From contig JANYET010000005.1 in the NCBI GenBank assembly GCA_025359785.1, positions 1 to 64,000 on the forward strand: a stretch of DNA of 64,000 nt. Reading direction: 5' to 3'. Positions 53,368 through 61,975 of the stretch are shown piece by piece (position 1 is the stretch's first letter; each line of letters begins with the position of its first letter). The notes under the pieces are model-generated. The model searched no databases and was not told the origin of the DNA. It saw only the letters and a list, made by a program, of their open reading frames with translations. The stretch comes from Alphaproteobacteria bacterium (GTDB lineage: Bacteria > Pseudomonadota > Alphaproteobacteria > Caulobacterales > Caulobacteraceae). Position numbers and translations under genes: made by a program.

Positions 53368-56349
53368 GTGACCCTGCGCCAGACCCTGCGCGCGGGTGTG
53401 GCGGCCATCGCCGTCGCCGCCGTCATCGCGCCCGCTGGTATCGGGTCGGCCAATGCTGGGTCCGCCAATGCTAGGTCCGCCGGCGCTGGCTCTGGGCGCG
53501 CCGCGCCGCCCGGCATCGACGTGCGCGTCGCCCAGGCCGACGGCTTCTCGCGCATCGAGTTCCAGGGCGCGCCGCAGGCCCAGGTCAAGCGCGACGGCCA
53601 GGTGGTGACCCTCAACTTCCCGCGCGACGGCGACCCGGATATCGCGCGCCTTCGCACCTCGCCGCCCAAGTGGATCAAGACCGCCGAGAAGCGCCATGCC
53701 GGCGGTCATCTGCAGATCGTCCTGACGCTCTCCGACGACGCCGACTACAAGGTGGGCGCGTCCGACGGCGCGATGTTCGTCAACGTCTTCCAGAAAGCCC
53801 CGCCGACCGCCGCCGAGCTCGCCGCGGCCCACGCCGGGCCGCCGGAACCGCCACGCCCCAATCCGATCCCGGCCGGCGGCGTGGTCCATATGGAAAGCCG
53901 CGTCGACAACGCTCAGGTGCAGTTCAGCTTCGCCTGGGCCAATCCGGCCGGCGCCGCGGTGTTCCGCCGCGGCGACGCGGTCTGGGTGGTGTTCGATGCG
54001 CCCGCCGTGCTCGATGTCGGCCACGCGCCGCGCGGGCTGGTGCAGTATTCCGCGATCTCCGCCACGCGCGGCGCCGACTATGCCGCCATCCGCATCGAGG
54101 CCGCCCACGGCGTGCCGGTCTTCGCGACCTCCACCGGCAATACCTGGACCATCGCGCTGGGTCCCGGCGACCAGGGCCCGCCCGGTGTGGTCCGGATGAC
54201 CCGCGACGACGCCGAGGGGCCCGCGACCCTCAAGGCCGCCGTCGCCGGGGCGACCAAGGTCGTGCAGATGGCCGACCCGCAGGCCGGCGACACGCTGAGC
54301 GTGGTCACCGCGCTCGGCCCGCCCAAGGGCCTGCCCAGCCGCCACGATTTCGCGCAGATGGCGGTGCTGCCCTCGGTGCAGGGCCTGGCGGTGGAATCCC
54401 ACATCGAGGACCTGTCGGTCACCCGCGACGGCGACATCGTGCGCATCGGCCGCCCGCTGGGCCTGGCGCTGTCGCCCAGCTTCGCCACCCAGGAGACCGC
54501 GCGCCTGACCATCGACGCGCCGAAGCCCGCGCTGATGCCCGGTCTGATCAATTTCGCCGACTGGTCGAAGACCGGGCCCAAGGGCTTCCTGGATCGCTAC
54601 CACCACCTGCTGGACGCCGCGACCGTCGAGAGCGCCAACAAGGACAAGGCCGCCCCGGTCGGCGCGCGGATGGCGCTGGCCCGCTTCCTGGTGGGCTCGG
54701 AACTGTCCTACGAGGCGATTGGCGTGCTGAACGACGTGGCCCGCGCCAGCCCCCGGCAGACGGAGAACCCGGAGTTCCGCGGTCTGCGCGGCATCGCGCG
54801 CGTCATGGCGCGGCGCTACAAGGAGGCCGAGGCCGACTTTTCCTCTCCCGTGCTGGTCGAGGATCGGTCGAGCGCGCTCTGGCGCTCCTATATCGCCTCC
54901 AAGCTGGCCCAGTGGTCCGAGGCCCGGTCGCAGTTCTCCCGCGGCGCCGAGGCCTTCAACATGTTCTCGCCCGCCTGGAAGGCGCGCTTCGCCCGCGCCG
55001 ACGCCGAGGCCGCCCTGGCGCAGGGCGACCTGCCCAGCGCCGAGGCCCGCATCCATCTGGCGCTCGCCGACAACACCGACGTCTGGGAAGAGCTGGCGAC
55101 GCGGCTGGTCCAGGCGCGGATCATCGAACTGCAGGGCCACAAGGACCGCGCGCTCAGGATGTACGCGGCCATCGCCACCGTGCCGCGCGAGTCGCTGTCG
55201 TCGCCGGCGCTGCTGCGCGCCACCCGCATCCGGTTGGAAACCGGCAAGGCCACGCCCGCGCAGGCGGCTCAGGTGTTCGACGGCCTGCGCTACCGCTGGC
55301 GCGGCGATGCGACGGAGCTGGAGACCATCCGCGCGCTGGGCCAGCTCTATCTGGGCCAGGGCCGCTATCGCGAGGCGCTGGAGGCGCTGCGCTCGGCCGG
55401 CAGCCGCCTGCCGGACCTGCCCGAGGCCTTGCAGTTGCGCTCGGACCTCAACGTCGCCTTCCGTTCGCTGTTCCTCGAGGGCGGCGCCGACGGTCTGGAG
55501 CCCGTCCAGGCGCTGGGGCTGTTCAACGATTTCGCCAAGGACCTGATCCCTCAGGGCTCCGACGGCGACCTGATGGTCCGCAAGCTGGTGCGCCGGCTGG
55601 TGGACGTCGACCTGCTCGACCAGGCCGCCGTGCTGCTGAAGTACCAGGCGGAAAACCGCCTGGACGGGGTGCCGCGCGCCCAGGTCGCGACGGATCTCGC
55701 GGTCATCTACCTGATGGACAAGAAGCCCGAGCAGGCGATCGAGGCGATCAACAGCTCGCGCACCACCGTGCTGCCCAGCGCGCTGAACGCCGAGCGCCGG
55801 CTGATCGAGGCCCGCGCCTGGGCCGGCGTCGGCCGCTACGACTCGGCGCTGGAAATCATCGAGAAGGACAACAGCCGCGAGGGCCAGGAGCTGCGCGGCG
55901 AGATCACCTGGAAACAGAAGGACTGGGCCAAGGCCGGGCCGCAGTTCGAGAAGTCACTGGGCGAGCGCTGGAAGACGCCGGCCGCGCTGTCGGCCGACGA
56001 AGAGGGCAAGCTGCTGCGGGCCGGCGTCGCCTACAGCCTGGCCGGCGACGATGCGGCGCTGGCGCGGCTGTCGGGCCAGTACCGGGGCTTCCTCGACGCC
56101 GCGCACAATCCGGAGGCGCTGCGCATCGCGCTCACCGGGGTCTCCACCAACCGCCTCAGCGTCGCCGACTTCGGCCGCGTCAGCGCCGACAACGAGGCCT
56201 TCACCGGCTGGGTCGCCAAGATGAAGGTCCGCTTCAAGACCGCCCCCGCGCCGGTGGGCGCCGGCAAGGCCATCGCCGCACCCGGCAAACCCGCCACGGC
56301 CGCCAAGCAGGCCCAGGCCGCGCCGCCGAGCAAGGCGGCCAAGGGTTAG
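53368..56349 (+). CDS. Tetratricopeptide-repeat exported protein of the flagellar operon
   Basis: 993 residues. Signal peptide then a short Ala/Gly/Ser tandem segment (IGSANAGSANARSAGAG) encoded by near-repeats of about 18 bases. An N-terminal beta domain of about 350 residues (FSRIEFQGAPQAQVKRDGQV) precedes several TPR-like helix pairs from about residue 400 (YEAIGVLNDVARASPRQTEN, YREALEALRSAGSRLPDLPE). GTG start four bases after the preceding gene. Probably part of an envelope complex with the motor; role unknown. Confidence 0.75.
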   Translation: MTLRQTLRAGVAAIAVAAVIAPAGIGSANAGSANARSAGAGSGRAAPPGIDVRVAQADGFSRIEFQGAPQAQVKRDGQVVTLNFPRDGDPDIARLRTSPPKWIKTAEKRHAGGHLQIVLTLSDDADYKVGASDGAMFVNVFQKAPPTAAELAAAHAGPPEPPRPNPIPAGGVVHMESRVDNAQVQFSFAWANPAGAAVFRRGDAVWVVFDAPAVLDVGHAPRGLVQYSAISATRGADYAAIRIEAAHGVPVFATSTGNTWTIALGPGDQGPPGVVRMTRDDAEGPATLKAAVAGATKVVQMADPQAGDTLSVVTALGPPKGLPSRHDFAQMAVLPSVQGLAVESHIEDLSVTRDGDIVRIGRPLGLALSPSFATQETARLTIDAPKPALMPGLINFADWSKTGPKGFLDRYHHLLDAATVESANKDKAAPVGARMALARFLVGSELSYEAIGVLNDVARASPRQTENPEFRGLRGIARVMARRYKEAEADFSSPVLVEDRSSALWRSYIASKLAQWSEARSQFSRGAEAFNMFSPAWKARFARADAEAALAQGDLPSAEARIHLALADNTDVWEELATRLVQARIIELQGHKDRALRMYAAIATVPRESLSSPALLRATRIRLETGKATPAQAAQVFDGLRYRWRGDATELETIRALGQLYLGQGRYREALEALRSAGSRLPDLPEALQLRSDLNVAFRSLFLEGGADGLEPVQALGLFNDFAKDLIPQGSDGDLMVRKLVRRLVDVDLLDQAAVLLKYQAENRLDGVPRAQVATDLAVIYLMDKKPEQAIEAINSSRTTVLPSALNAERRLIEARAWAGVGRYDSALEIIEKDNSREGQELRGEITWKQKDWAKAGPQFEKSLGERWKTPAALSADEEGKLLRAGVAYSLAGDDAALARLSGQYRGFLDAAHNPEALRIALTGVSTNRLSVADFGRVSADNEAFTGWVAKMKVRFKTAPAPVGAGKAIAAPGKPATAAKQAQAAPPSKAAKG

Positions 56350-56605
56350 CGGCGCGGCCGCGATAGGCTTTTGACGCGCCTGGCAAATGAGCCCAGTCTA
56401 TCACTAGGCCTCGCACCGCCGCGTTCTTGGTGGGCGATGCCAACAGATTTCAGATTATATTTAATTATCAACGACTTAATATTTTCAAAACCGGATTTCA
56501 TCTGCGCTTCCGCAGGAATTTGTCGCCGCCGCGACGCGTGTGGCTTGCAACATTCGTGCATGGAAACCGTGATATCCGAACCGCCATAAGCTGGGAGCCT
56601 GCACC

Positions 56606-58573
56606 ATGAAACGAGCCCTTTTTGCCACCGCCGCGGTTTTTGCGGGCCTCGCTGTCGCCGCGCTTGCCGCTCCGGCCGGGGTCGCCGCGGAGACGCCGAA
56701 CGCGACGCCGCAGCATGTCGATGACTTCCAGCTCACCGACCACACGCGCCTGGCGCAGCACCTCTATTACTTCGGCTACACGCCGGCGATCGTGGTGATG
56801 AGCCGGTCGAACGGCACCGCCTATTCCGCCGCCGGCGACGCCGCGCTCGAAAAACTCAACGCGGCCTACAAGGCCAGGGGCGTCGTGGTCTGGGGCCTCG
56901 ATTCCAACCTGGCCGACAGCCGCGACGCGGTGGCCGCGGTCGCCGCCAAGGCGCACCTCAGTGTGCCTATCCTGATCGACGAGCAACAGCTGGTCGGCGA
57001 GCAGCTGGGCGTGCAGCGCGAAGGCGAGGTCTTCGTGATCAACCCGAAGACCTGGACGGTGGCCTACCGCGGCCCGCTCGACGCCCGGGCTGACGCGGCC
57101 CTCGACGCCCTGCTGGCCGGCCACGCGCCGCAGGGGACGCGGGTCTCGGTGACCGGCGGCAAGGCGATCGCCTTCCCGGCAAAGGCCCACGCCGCCGACT
57201 TCGCCAACATCTCCTATGCCAAGGACGTGGCCCCGATCCTCCAGGACAAGTGCGTGTCCTGCCATATCAACGGCGGCATCGGGCCGTTCGCGATGAACAG
57301 CTACGACATCGTCCACGGCTTTGCTCCGATGATCCGCGAGACGGTGCGCACGCGGCGGATGCCGCCCTATTTCGCCGACCCGCATATCGGCGCGTTCAAG
57401 AACGACCAGGGCCTTACCTCTGAGCAGACCAAGACCCTGATCCACTGGATCGAGGCTGGCGCGCCGCGCGGGACGGGCGCCGATCCGCTGCTCGCCAACG
57501 CCAGCCAGCGCGCGCCGGAATGGCCGCCGGAACTCGGCAAGCCGGACGTCGTGGTCGACCTGCCGGCCTTCAAGGTGCCGGCCACCGGCCTGATCGAGTA
57601 CCAGAACCCGGTGGTCGCCAACCCGTTCACCGAGAACACCTGGCTGAAGGCGATCGCCATGCGGCCGGGCGACCGGCGCGTGCTGCACCATGTGATCTCC
57701 AACCACGTGCCCGGTCCGAACCAGCCGGCCAACACCATTCCCGGCGGCTCGGTGGGCTCCTACACCCCGGGCTCGCAGCCGCAGGTCATGGCCGATGACT
57801 CCGGCGCCCCGGTGCCGGCCGGCGGCAAGCTGCATTTCCAGATGCACTATACGACCATGGGCAAGGAGACGACGGACGTCACCCAGGTCGGCTTCTACAC
57901 GCTGAAGACGCCGCCGCAGTACATCAAGCGCTCGACGGTGATCTCGACCTTCGCGCTCTACATTCCGGCTGGCGAGGCGCGCCACCAGGAGGTCGCCTAC
58001 CTGACCTTCCCGGCCGACGCCTATCTCTACACGCTGTACCCGCACTCGCATTACCGCGGCTATCACGTGGAGCTGAAGGCGGTGACGCCGGACGGCAAGG
58101 ACACCATGCTGCTCAGCCTGCCGAAGTACGACTTCAACTGGCAGCGGGACTACGATCCGGTGACCCCGATCCTGGTGAAGGCCGGGACCAAGCTGGTCGC
58201 CACCTGGGTCTACGACAACTCCGAGCACAACCCGGCCAACCCGGACCCGAAGCGCAATGTCACCTGGGGCGAACAGACGCCCGACGAGATGATGTATTTC
58301 CGGGTGAACTACCGCTGGGCCGACGAGACCGTGACCCACCTCCGCAACGACCTGCAGTCCAAGCTTTACGGCTCGATGATGATGGGCTCGCTGGACTCGA
58401 ACCTCGACGGCTTCGTGGAGAAGAACGAGCTGAAGGGGCCGCTCGCCTATCTGCGGGCCAGGTTCGATGCGCTGGACACCAACCACGACGGCAAGCTGGA
58501 CGCGGCCGAACTGTCCAAGGGCATGCCCAGCCCCCGGATGGCCCGCGGCAAGGGTGAAGTTCCGGACCTTTAG
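56606..58573 (+). CDS. Exported redoxin/cytochrome c/copper monooxygenase-like/EF-hand multi-domain protein
   Basis: 655 residues in four parts. After a signal peptide (FAGLAVAALAAPAGVAAE) come: a thioredoxin-like AhpC/TSA domain (about 30-165), whose expected peroxidatic Cys is not seen; a cytochrome c segment with heme motif CVSCH at 216-220 and an axial Met candidate in RRMPPYF; a Cu type II ascorbate-dependent monooxygenase-like domain (HHVISNH near 358, HSHYRG near 478, TPDEMMYF near 560); and two EF-hand loops (DSNLDGFVEKNE, DTNHDGKLDAAE) at the end. Related redoxin-cytochrome-monooxygenase fusions exist. Substrate unknown. Confidence 0.85.
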   Translation: MKRALFATAAVFAGLAVAALAAPAGVAAETPNATPQHVDDFQLTDHTRLAQHLYYFGYTPAIVVMSRSNGTAYSAAGDAALEKLNAAYKARGVVVWGLDSNLADSRDAVAAVAAKAHLSVPILIDEQQLVGEQLGVQREGEVFVINPKTWTVAYRGPLDARADAALDALLAGHAPQGTRVSVTGGKAIAFPAKAHAADFANISYAKDVAPILQDKCVSCHINGGIGPFAMNSYDIVHGFAPMIRETVRTRRMPPYFADPHIGAFKNDQGLTSEQTKTLIHWIEAGAPRGTGADPLLANASQRAPEWPPELGKPDVVVDLPAFKVPATGLIEYQNPVVANPFTENTWLKAIAMRPGDRRVLHHVISNHVPGPNQPANTIPGGSVGSYTPGSQPQVMADDSGAPVPAGGKLHFQMHYTTMGKETTDVTQVGFYTLKTPPQYIKRSTVISTFALYIPAGEARHQEVAYLTFPADAYLYTLYPHSHYRGYHVELKAVTPDGKDTMLLSLPKYDFNWQRDYDPVTPILVKAGTKLVATWVYDNSEHNPANPDPKRNVTWGEQTPDEMMYFRVNYRWADETVTHLRNDLQSKLYGSMMMGSLDSNLDGFVEKNELKGPLAYLRARFDALDTNHDGKLDAAELSKGMPSPRMARGKGEVPDL

Positions 58574-58598
58574 CGACGATTTGCAGCGCTATCCTGCC

Positions 58599-58631
58599 CT
58601 CTCCCCTCGCGCGCGGTGCGTTGGGGGAGAG
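58599..58631. repeat. Hairpin repeat between convergent genes
   Basis: CTCTCCCC, a 17-base loop, GGGGAGAG: 8-base arms between the convergent multi-domain gene and the aspartic protease gene. Could be a bidirectional terminator; resembles dispersed GGGGAGAGG repeats. Confidence 0.5.
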
Positions 58632-58660
58632 GAGGCTGGCGCGCTGAATACCAGCCCGTC

Positions 58661-59416
58661 CTACGGCCGCCCCGTCAGATAGAGCCTGCGGCCGCGGACC
58701 TGGAAGGATTCCAGGCGGCTCAGGAAGGTCATGCCCAGCAGCGAACTGGTCATCGGCGCCTGGTTGATCAGCACCGGCAGGCCCCGCAGTTCGATGGACC
58801 CCACGGCGACGCTGTTGGCGCTCACCAGCGCGCCGTGGCCGATGCCATTGGCGGTCTCGGCGGAGCGGTCGTAGCGCAGGGGGCCTGTGTCGAGGCCCAG
58901 GCGATGGGCGTCGTCGGGGCTCAGCACCGTGTCGCTGGCGCCGGTGTCGACCAGGAAACGGACCGGCTGGCCGTTGACCTTGCCCATGACGAAGAAGCCG
59001 CCCTGGTCGTCCTGGGTGACCACCAGCCGGCGCTCGCCCGCGGCCACCGGATAGGCGCCGGAAAGCTGGCTGCGCAGGCGTTGGCTGACGCCCTCCAGCT
59101 CGTCGCGGTAGGCGGCGATCACGAACAGCACCCCTACGATGCCGATCCAGATCGCCGCGTGGCGCGCCTTCTGACCCCAGTTGATCTGCCGCGCGGACAG
59201 CACCCCGGCCGAGACCACCACCAGCGCGCCCAGTCCCTGGGCCAGCCAGCTCCAGTCGTCGGCGGTGTGCAGCCGGCCCGGAAACGCCGCGGACAGCAGA
59301 AACAGCAGAACGCCGACACCTGCGAGGAGCGCGACCAGCCGCCAGCCGCGGCGCGGCGCGCGCGGCGGGGCCGGCGGCGGCGCGTCCCGATGCCAGGGGC
59401 CACGGGGCTCCGACAT
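58661..59416 (-). CDS. Retropepsin-like aspartic protease, TIGR02281 type
   Basis: 251 residues. Two TMs in the N-terminal 110 (VALLAGVGVLLFLLSAAF and ARHAAIWIGIVGVLFVIAAY) and, in the C-terminal part, VRFLVDTGASDTVLS with the single DTG active site, then the flap and GMTFLSRLESFQV. A clan AA protease that would act as a dimer with the active site outside the cytosol. It follows the fliO-fliP pair on the same strand, eight bases after fliP. Confidence 0.9.
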   Translation of the reverse strand: MSEPRGPWHRDAPPPAPPRAPRRGWRLVALLAGVGVLLFLLSAAFPGRLHTADDWSWLAQGLGALVVVSAGVLSARQINWGQKARHAAIWIGIVGVLFVIAAYRDELEGVSQRLRSQLSGAYPVAAGERRLVVTQDDQGGFFVMGKVNGQPVRFLVDTGASDTVLSPDDAHRLGLDTGPLRYDRSAETANGIGHGALVSANSVAVGSIELRGLPVLINQAPMTSSLLGMTFLSRLESFQVRGRRLYLTGRP

Positions 59417-59423
59417 CGGCGCC

Positions 59424-60218
59424 TTACGTCCCCGCGCCGTGGTGGAAGCTCTCGACGAGGCTGCCGGCCACCAGTCGCCAGCCGTCGACCAGCACGAAGA
59501 AGATCAGTTTGAACGGCAGGCTCACCACCACGGGCGGCAGCATCATCATCCCCATGCTCATCAGCACGCTGGCCACCACCAGGTCGATGACCAGGAAGGG
59601 CACGAACAGCAGGAAGCCGATCTCGAAGGCGCGCTTCAGCTCCGAGATCATGAAGGCCGGCGTTACCACCTGGATCGGCACGGCCTGGGCGGTGGCGGGC
59701 TTGGGGATGCGCGAGAGCTTGATGAACAGCGCCAGATCCTCCTGGTCCACCTGTTGCAGCATGAACTGCTTCACCGGGCCGCCGGCGGCGTTGAACGCGG
59801 CGGGCAGCTCCATCTGCTGGTTCATCAGCGGCTTGATGCCGTCGTTGTAGGACCGCTCCAGCGTCGGGCCCATGACGATGGCGGTGAGGAACAGCGACAG
59901 CGAGATGATCACCGAGTTGGGCGGGCTCTGCTGCAGGCCGAGCGCCGTGCGCAGCAGGCTCAGCACCACCACGATGCGCACGAAGGCGGTGGTCATGATG
60001 ACGATGGAGGGCGCCAGCGACAGCACCGTCATCAGGCCGATCAGCTGCACCACCCGCTCGGTGAGGCCGGCGCCCGAGCCCAGGTTGACGTTCAGCGCCT
60101 GCGCCGCGGCGGCGACCGGGAAGATCAGGCTGGCGACGGTGACCAGGGCTGCGAGCGCGGCGGCGCGGCGCCACTCGGTGGCGGGCAGGGTGGTGATGGC
60201 CTTCCAGAGGTCGCGCAT
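59424..60218 (-). CDS. fliP: Flagellar type III export apparatus protein
   Basis: 264 residues. Signal peptide (AALVTVASLIFPVAAAAQAL), then LSLAPSIVIMTTAFVRIVVV and SLLRTALGLQQSPPNSVIIS, and FMISELKRAFEIGFLLFVPF plus DLVVASVLMSMGMMMLPP; all are FliP signatures. Forms the export gate core with FliQ and FliR. ATG overlaps the fliO stop (TGATG). Confidence 0.97.
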   Translation of the reverse strand: MRDLWKAITTLPATEWRRAAALAALVTVASLIFPVAAAAQALNVNLGSGAGLTERVVQLIGLMTVLSLAPSIVIMTTAFVRIVVVLSLLRTALGLQQSPPNSVIISLSLFLTAIVMGPTLERSYNDGIKPLMNQQMELPAAFNAAGGPVKQFMLQQVDQEDLALFIKLSRIPKPATAQAVPIQVVTPAFMISELKRAFEIGFLLFVPFLVIDLVVASVLMSMGMMMLPPVVVSLPFKLIFFVLVDGWRLVAGSLVESFHHGAGT

Positions 60219-60487
60219 CAGCCGCGGCCCTTCTGGACGGGGTCGTGGGCCACGAACTGGCCTTCGCCCAGCAGCAGCAGCCGTTCCTTGCCGTCGCAGG
60301 ACACCAGCACCAGGCGCCGCGCGGGGTCCAGGACCAGGGTTTCGATCACCGCCAGGCGGCGGTCCGCCTTGGGCGCGCCGAGCCGCAGCAGCGCGCCGGG
60401 GCCCCAGCGGCGCAGCGCATAGGCGGTCAGGCCGATCAGCCCCAGGGTGAGGATGAGGGCGAACACGGCTCTGAGAAAATCGGCCAT
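60218..60487 (-). CDS. fliO: Flagellar export protein FliO
   Basis: 89 residues. One TM (AVFALILTLGLIGLTAYALR) and a short cytosolic domain with DRRLAVIETLVLDPARRLVL, typical of FliO. Assists FliP assembly. First gene of the fliO-fliP unit, divergent from flgB across a CtrA site. Confidence 0.9.
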   Translation of the reverse strand: MADFLRAVFALILTLGLIGLTAYALRRWGPGALLRLGAPKADRRLAVIETLVLDPARRLVLVSCDGKERLLLLGEGQFVAHDPVQKGRG

Positions 60488-60542
60488 CGGCGCTTCTGCG
60501 GCTTGCGAACAGGGGTCAGGCCGCAGGAGACGTCTGAGTCCC

Positions 60543-60558
60543 TTAAGTCGGGGTTAAC
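60543..60558. promoter_or_regulatory. CtrA binding site (TTAA-N7-TTAAC)
   Basis: TTAAGTCGGGGTTAAC is an exact match to the CtrA consensus TTAA-N7-TTAAC. It is the only such site in the divergent fliO/flgB gap, 14 bases before the first flgB ATG and 55 bases from fliO. Confidence 0.85.
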
Positions 60559-60572
60559 CCTGTTTATTCACC

Positions 60573-61025
60573 ATGTGGCCCATGGAAGCGGGCGACATTC
60601 CGATCTTCGCGATGCTGAAGAGCCGGTTGGGGTATCTCTCCGACCGCCAGCGGGTGATCGCCGAGAACATCGCCAACGCCAACACGCCGAAGTACCAGGC
60701 CCAGGACCTGAAGCCGTTCAGCTTCGAGAGCCACGTGCACGCCGCCAGCGGCATGGCCGGCGGCTCGGCGGTGGCGATGACCCCGGCCGGAACCATGGCC
60801 GTCACCAATCCGGCGCACCTGCAGCCGAAGGGCTCCAAGGCCGGGGTCGTGGTCAGGAAGAGCCCCGACTCCGAGCGCACCCTCGACGGCAACGGCGTGG
60901 TGCTGGAGGACGAGATGGTCAAGCTGACCGACGCCCGGATGGACTACGACGCGGCGATCACCTTCTACCAGAAATCGCTGGGCATGCTGCGGATGGCGAT
61001 CCGCAAGCCCGGCTCAGGCGCATGA
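60573..61025 (+). CDS. flgB: Flagellar basal-body rod protein
   Basis: 150 residues. IFAMLKSRLGYLSDRQRVI then AENIANANTPKYQAQDLKPF, the FlgB signature. Two ATGs are possible: 60573, and 60582 (MEAGDIPIF), the latter closer to the usual FlgB start. Neither has a clear ribosome site; with the CtrA site so near, a leaderless transcript is possible. Followed by flgC and fliE. Confidence 0.93.
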   Translation: MWPMEAGDIPIFAMLKSRLGYLSDRQRVIAENIANANTPKYQAQDLKPFSFESHVHAASGMAGGSAVAMTPAGTMAVTNPAHLQPKGSKAGVVVRKSPDSERTLDGNGVVLEDEMVKLTDARMDYDAAITFYQKSLGMLRMAIRKPGSGA

Positions 61026-61039
61026 CGAGGAGCGGTTAG

Positions 61040-61465
61040 ATGGCCAACGACACCTCGATCACCAGCACGACGCAGTCCATCGCGGTCTCCGCCCTGCGCG
61101 CGCAGCAGTCGCGCATGCGGATCATCGCCGAGAATATCGCCAACTCCAATTCGACCTCCAAGACCGCCGGCGGCGACCCCTATCGCCGCCAGGCCCCGGT
61201 GTTCCGCACGACCCCGGTCGCGGGCGGCGCCGGCAAGGGCGTCCGGATGGAGCGCGCCGTGCCGGACAAGGCGCCGTTCAACTCCGCCTACGATCCCGGC
61301 AACCCCTCGGCAAACGCCACCGGCTATGTGAAGACCCCCAACGTCGATCCCCTGGTGGAAGCCATGGACATGCGCGACGCCCAGCGGGCCTACGAAGCCA
61401 ACCTCAACGTCATCGAAGCCGCGCGGTCCATGGATCAGCGCACGCTCGATATCCTGAAGCGCTAG
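61040..61465 (+). CDS. flgC: Flagellar basal-body rod protein
   Basis: 141 residues. VSALRAQQSRMRIIAENIAN then SNSTSKTAGGDPYRRQAPVF, and GYVKTPNVDPLVEAMDMRDA at the C-terminus, all FlgC signatures. Rod subunit between FlgB and FlgF. GAGGAG lies before the ATG. Second gene of flgB-flgC-fliE. Confidence 0.97.
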   Translation: MANDTSITSTTQSIAVSALRAQQSRMRIIAENIANSNSTSKTAGGDPYRRQAPVFRTTPVAGGAGKGVRMERAVPDKAPFNSAYDPGNPSANATGYVKTPNVDPLVEAMDMRDAQRAYEANLNVIEAARSMDQRTLDILKR

Positions 61466-61482
61466 GCGGGGATTTCTGAGCC

Positions 61483-61794
61483 ATGATGACCGCGCTGACC
61501 GCCGCCAAGGCCTACGCCACCACACAGAAGGCCATGGCCGCCGAGCCGGGCGCGGGCGCCGAGGCCATGTCGCCGGGCGGCGGGTTCGGCGACCTGCTGA
61601 AGTCGGCGATGGCCGATGTGATGAAGTCGTCAAAGGCCGCCGAGACCCAGATGGCCAACCAGGTGCAGGGCAAGGCCCAGCTGGTCGACGTGGTCACCGC
61701 CGTGTCCTCCGCCGAACAGAGCCTGGAGACCGTCATGGCCATCCGCGACCAGGTGATCAGCGCCTACCAGGAAATCATGCGGATGCCGATCTGA
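61483..61794 (+). CDS. fliE: Flagellar MS-ring/rod junction protein
   Basis: 103 residues. The C-terminal half [19 protein letters not shown] and [20 protein letters not shown] is the FliE signature; the N-terminal half is Ala/Gly-rich. Links the MS ring to the proximal rod. Ends the flgB-flgC-fliE operon; a perfect hairpin follows. Confidence 0.96.
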   Translation: MMTALTAAKAYATTQKAMAAEPGAGAEAMSPGGGFGDLLKSAMADVMKSSKAAETQMANQVQGKAQLVDVVTAVSSAEQSLETVMAIRDQVISAYQEIMRMPI

Positions 61795-61800
61795 GCCATT

Positions 61801-61949
61801 GCTCCCCCTAGGGGGAGCTGTCGCCGAAGGTGACTGAGGGGTTTCCGCTCAAACGTTCGGGATGCTCCGGGTCACGCACCGCCGTGGAGGAAACCCCCTC
61901 CGGCGCTTCGCGCCACCTCGCCCTGACCGCGCTTCGCGCTGGGGGAGGA
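61801..61949. repeat. Composite palindromic repeat after fliE
   Basis: Begins with a perfect 18-base palindrome GCTCCCCC-TA-GGGGGAGC at 61801-61818, seven bases after the fliE stop, with a TGACTGAGGGG arm. A second part (GGAAACCCCCTCCGG..., ending GGGGGAGGA) lies at about 61888-61949. Same layout as the element at 4.7-4.84 kb. Likely terminates fliE transcription, though without a T-run. Confidence 0.7.
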
Positions 61950-61975
61950 CCTTTCCCCGTGCTAGGCCATGTCCC

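Noticed and set aside
51642..53678. 678-codon minus-strand frame across fliM to the TPR gene
   Set aside because: Overlaps several well-supported flagellar genes and contains low-complexity Gly/Arg runs only.
53047..55140. 697-codon open frame antisense to the MotE-like and TPR genes
   Set aside because: Shadow of the coding strand: composition is Arg/Gly/His-rich, with no domain or ribosome site.
56371..56589. 72-codon plus-strand frame in the gap before the four-module gene
   Set aside because: No ribosome site and no recognisable pattern; it crosses the AT-rich patch that looks regulatory.
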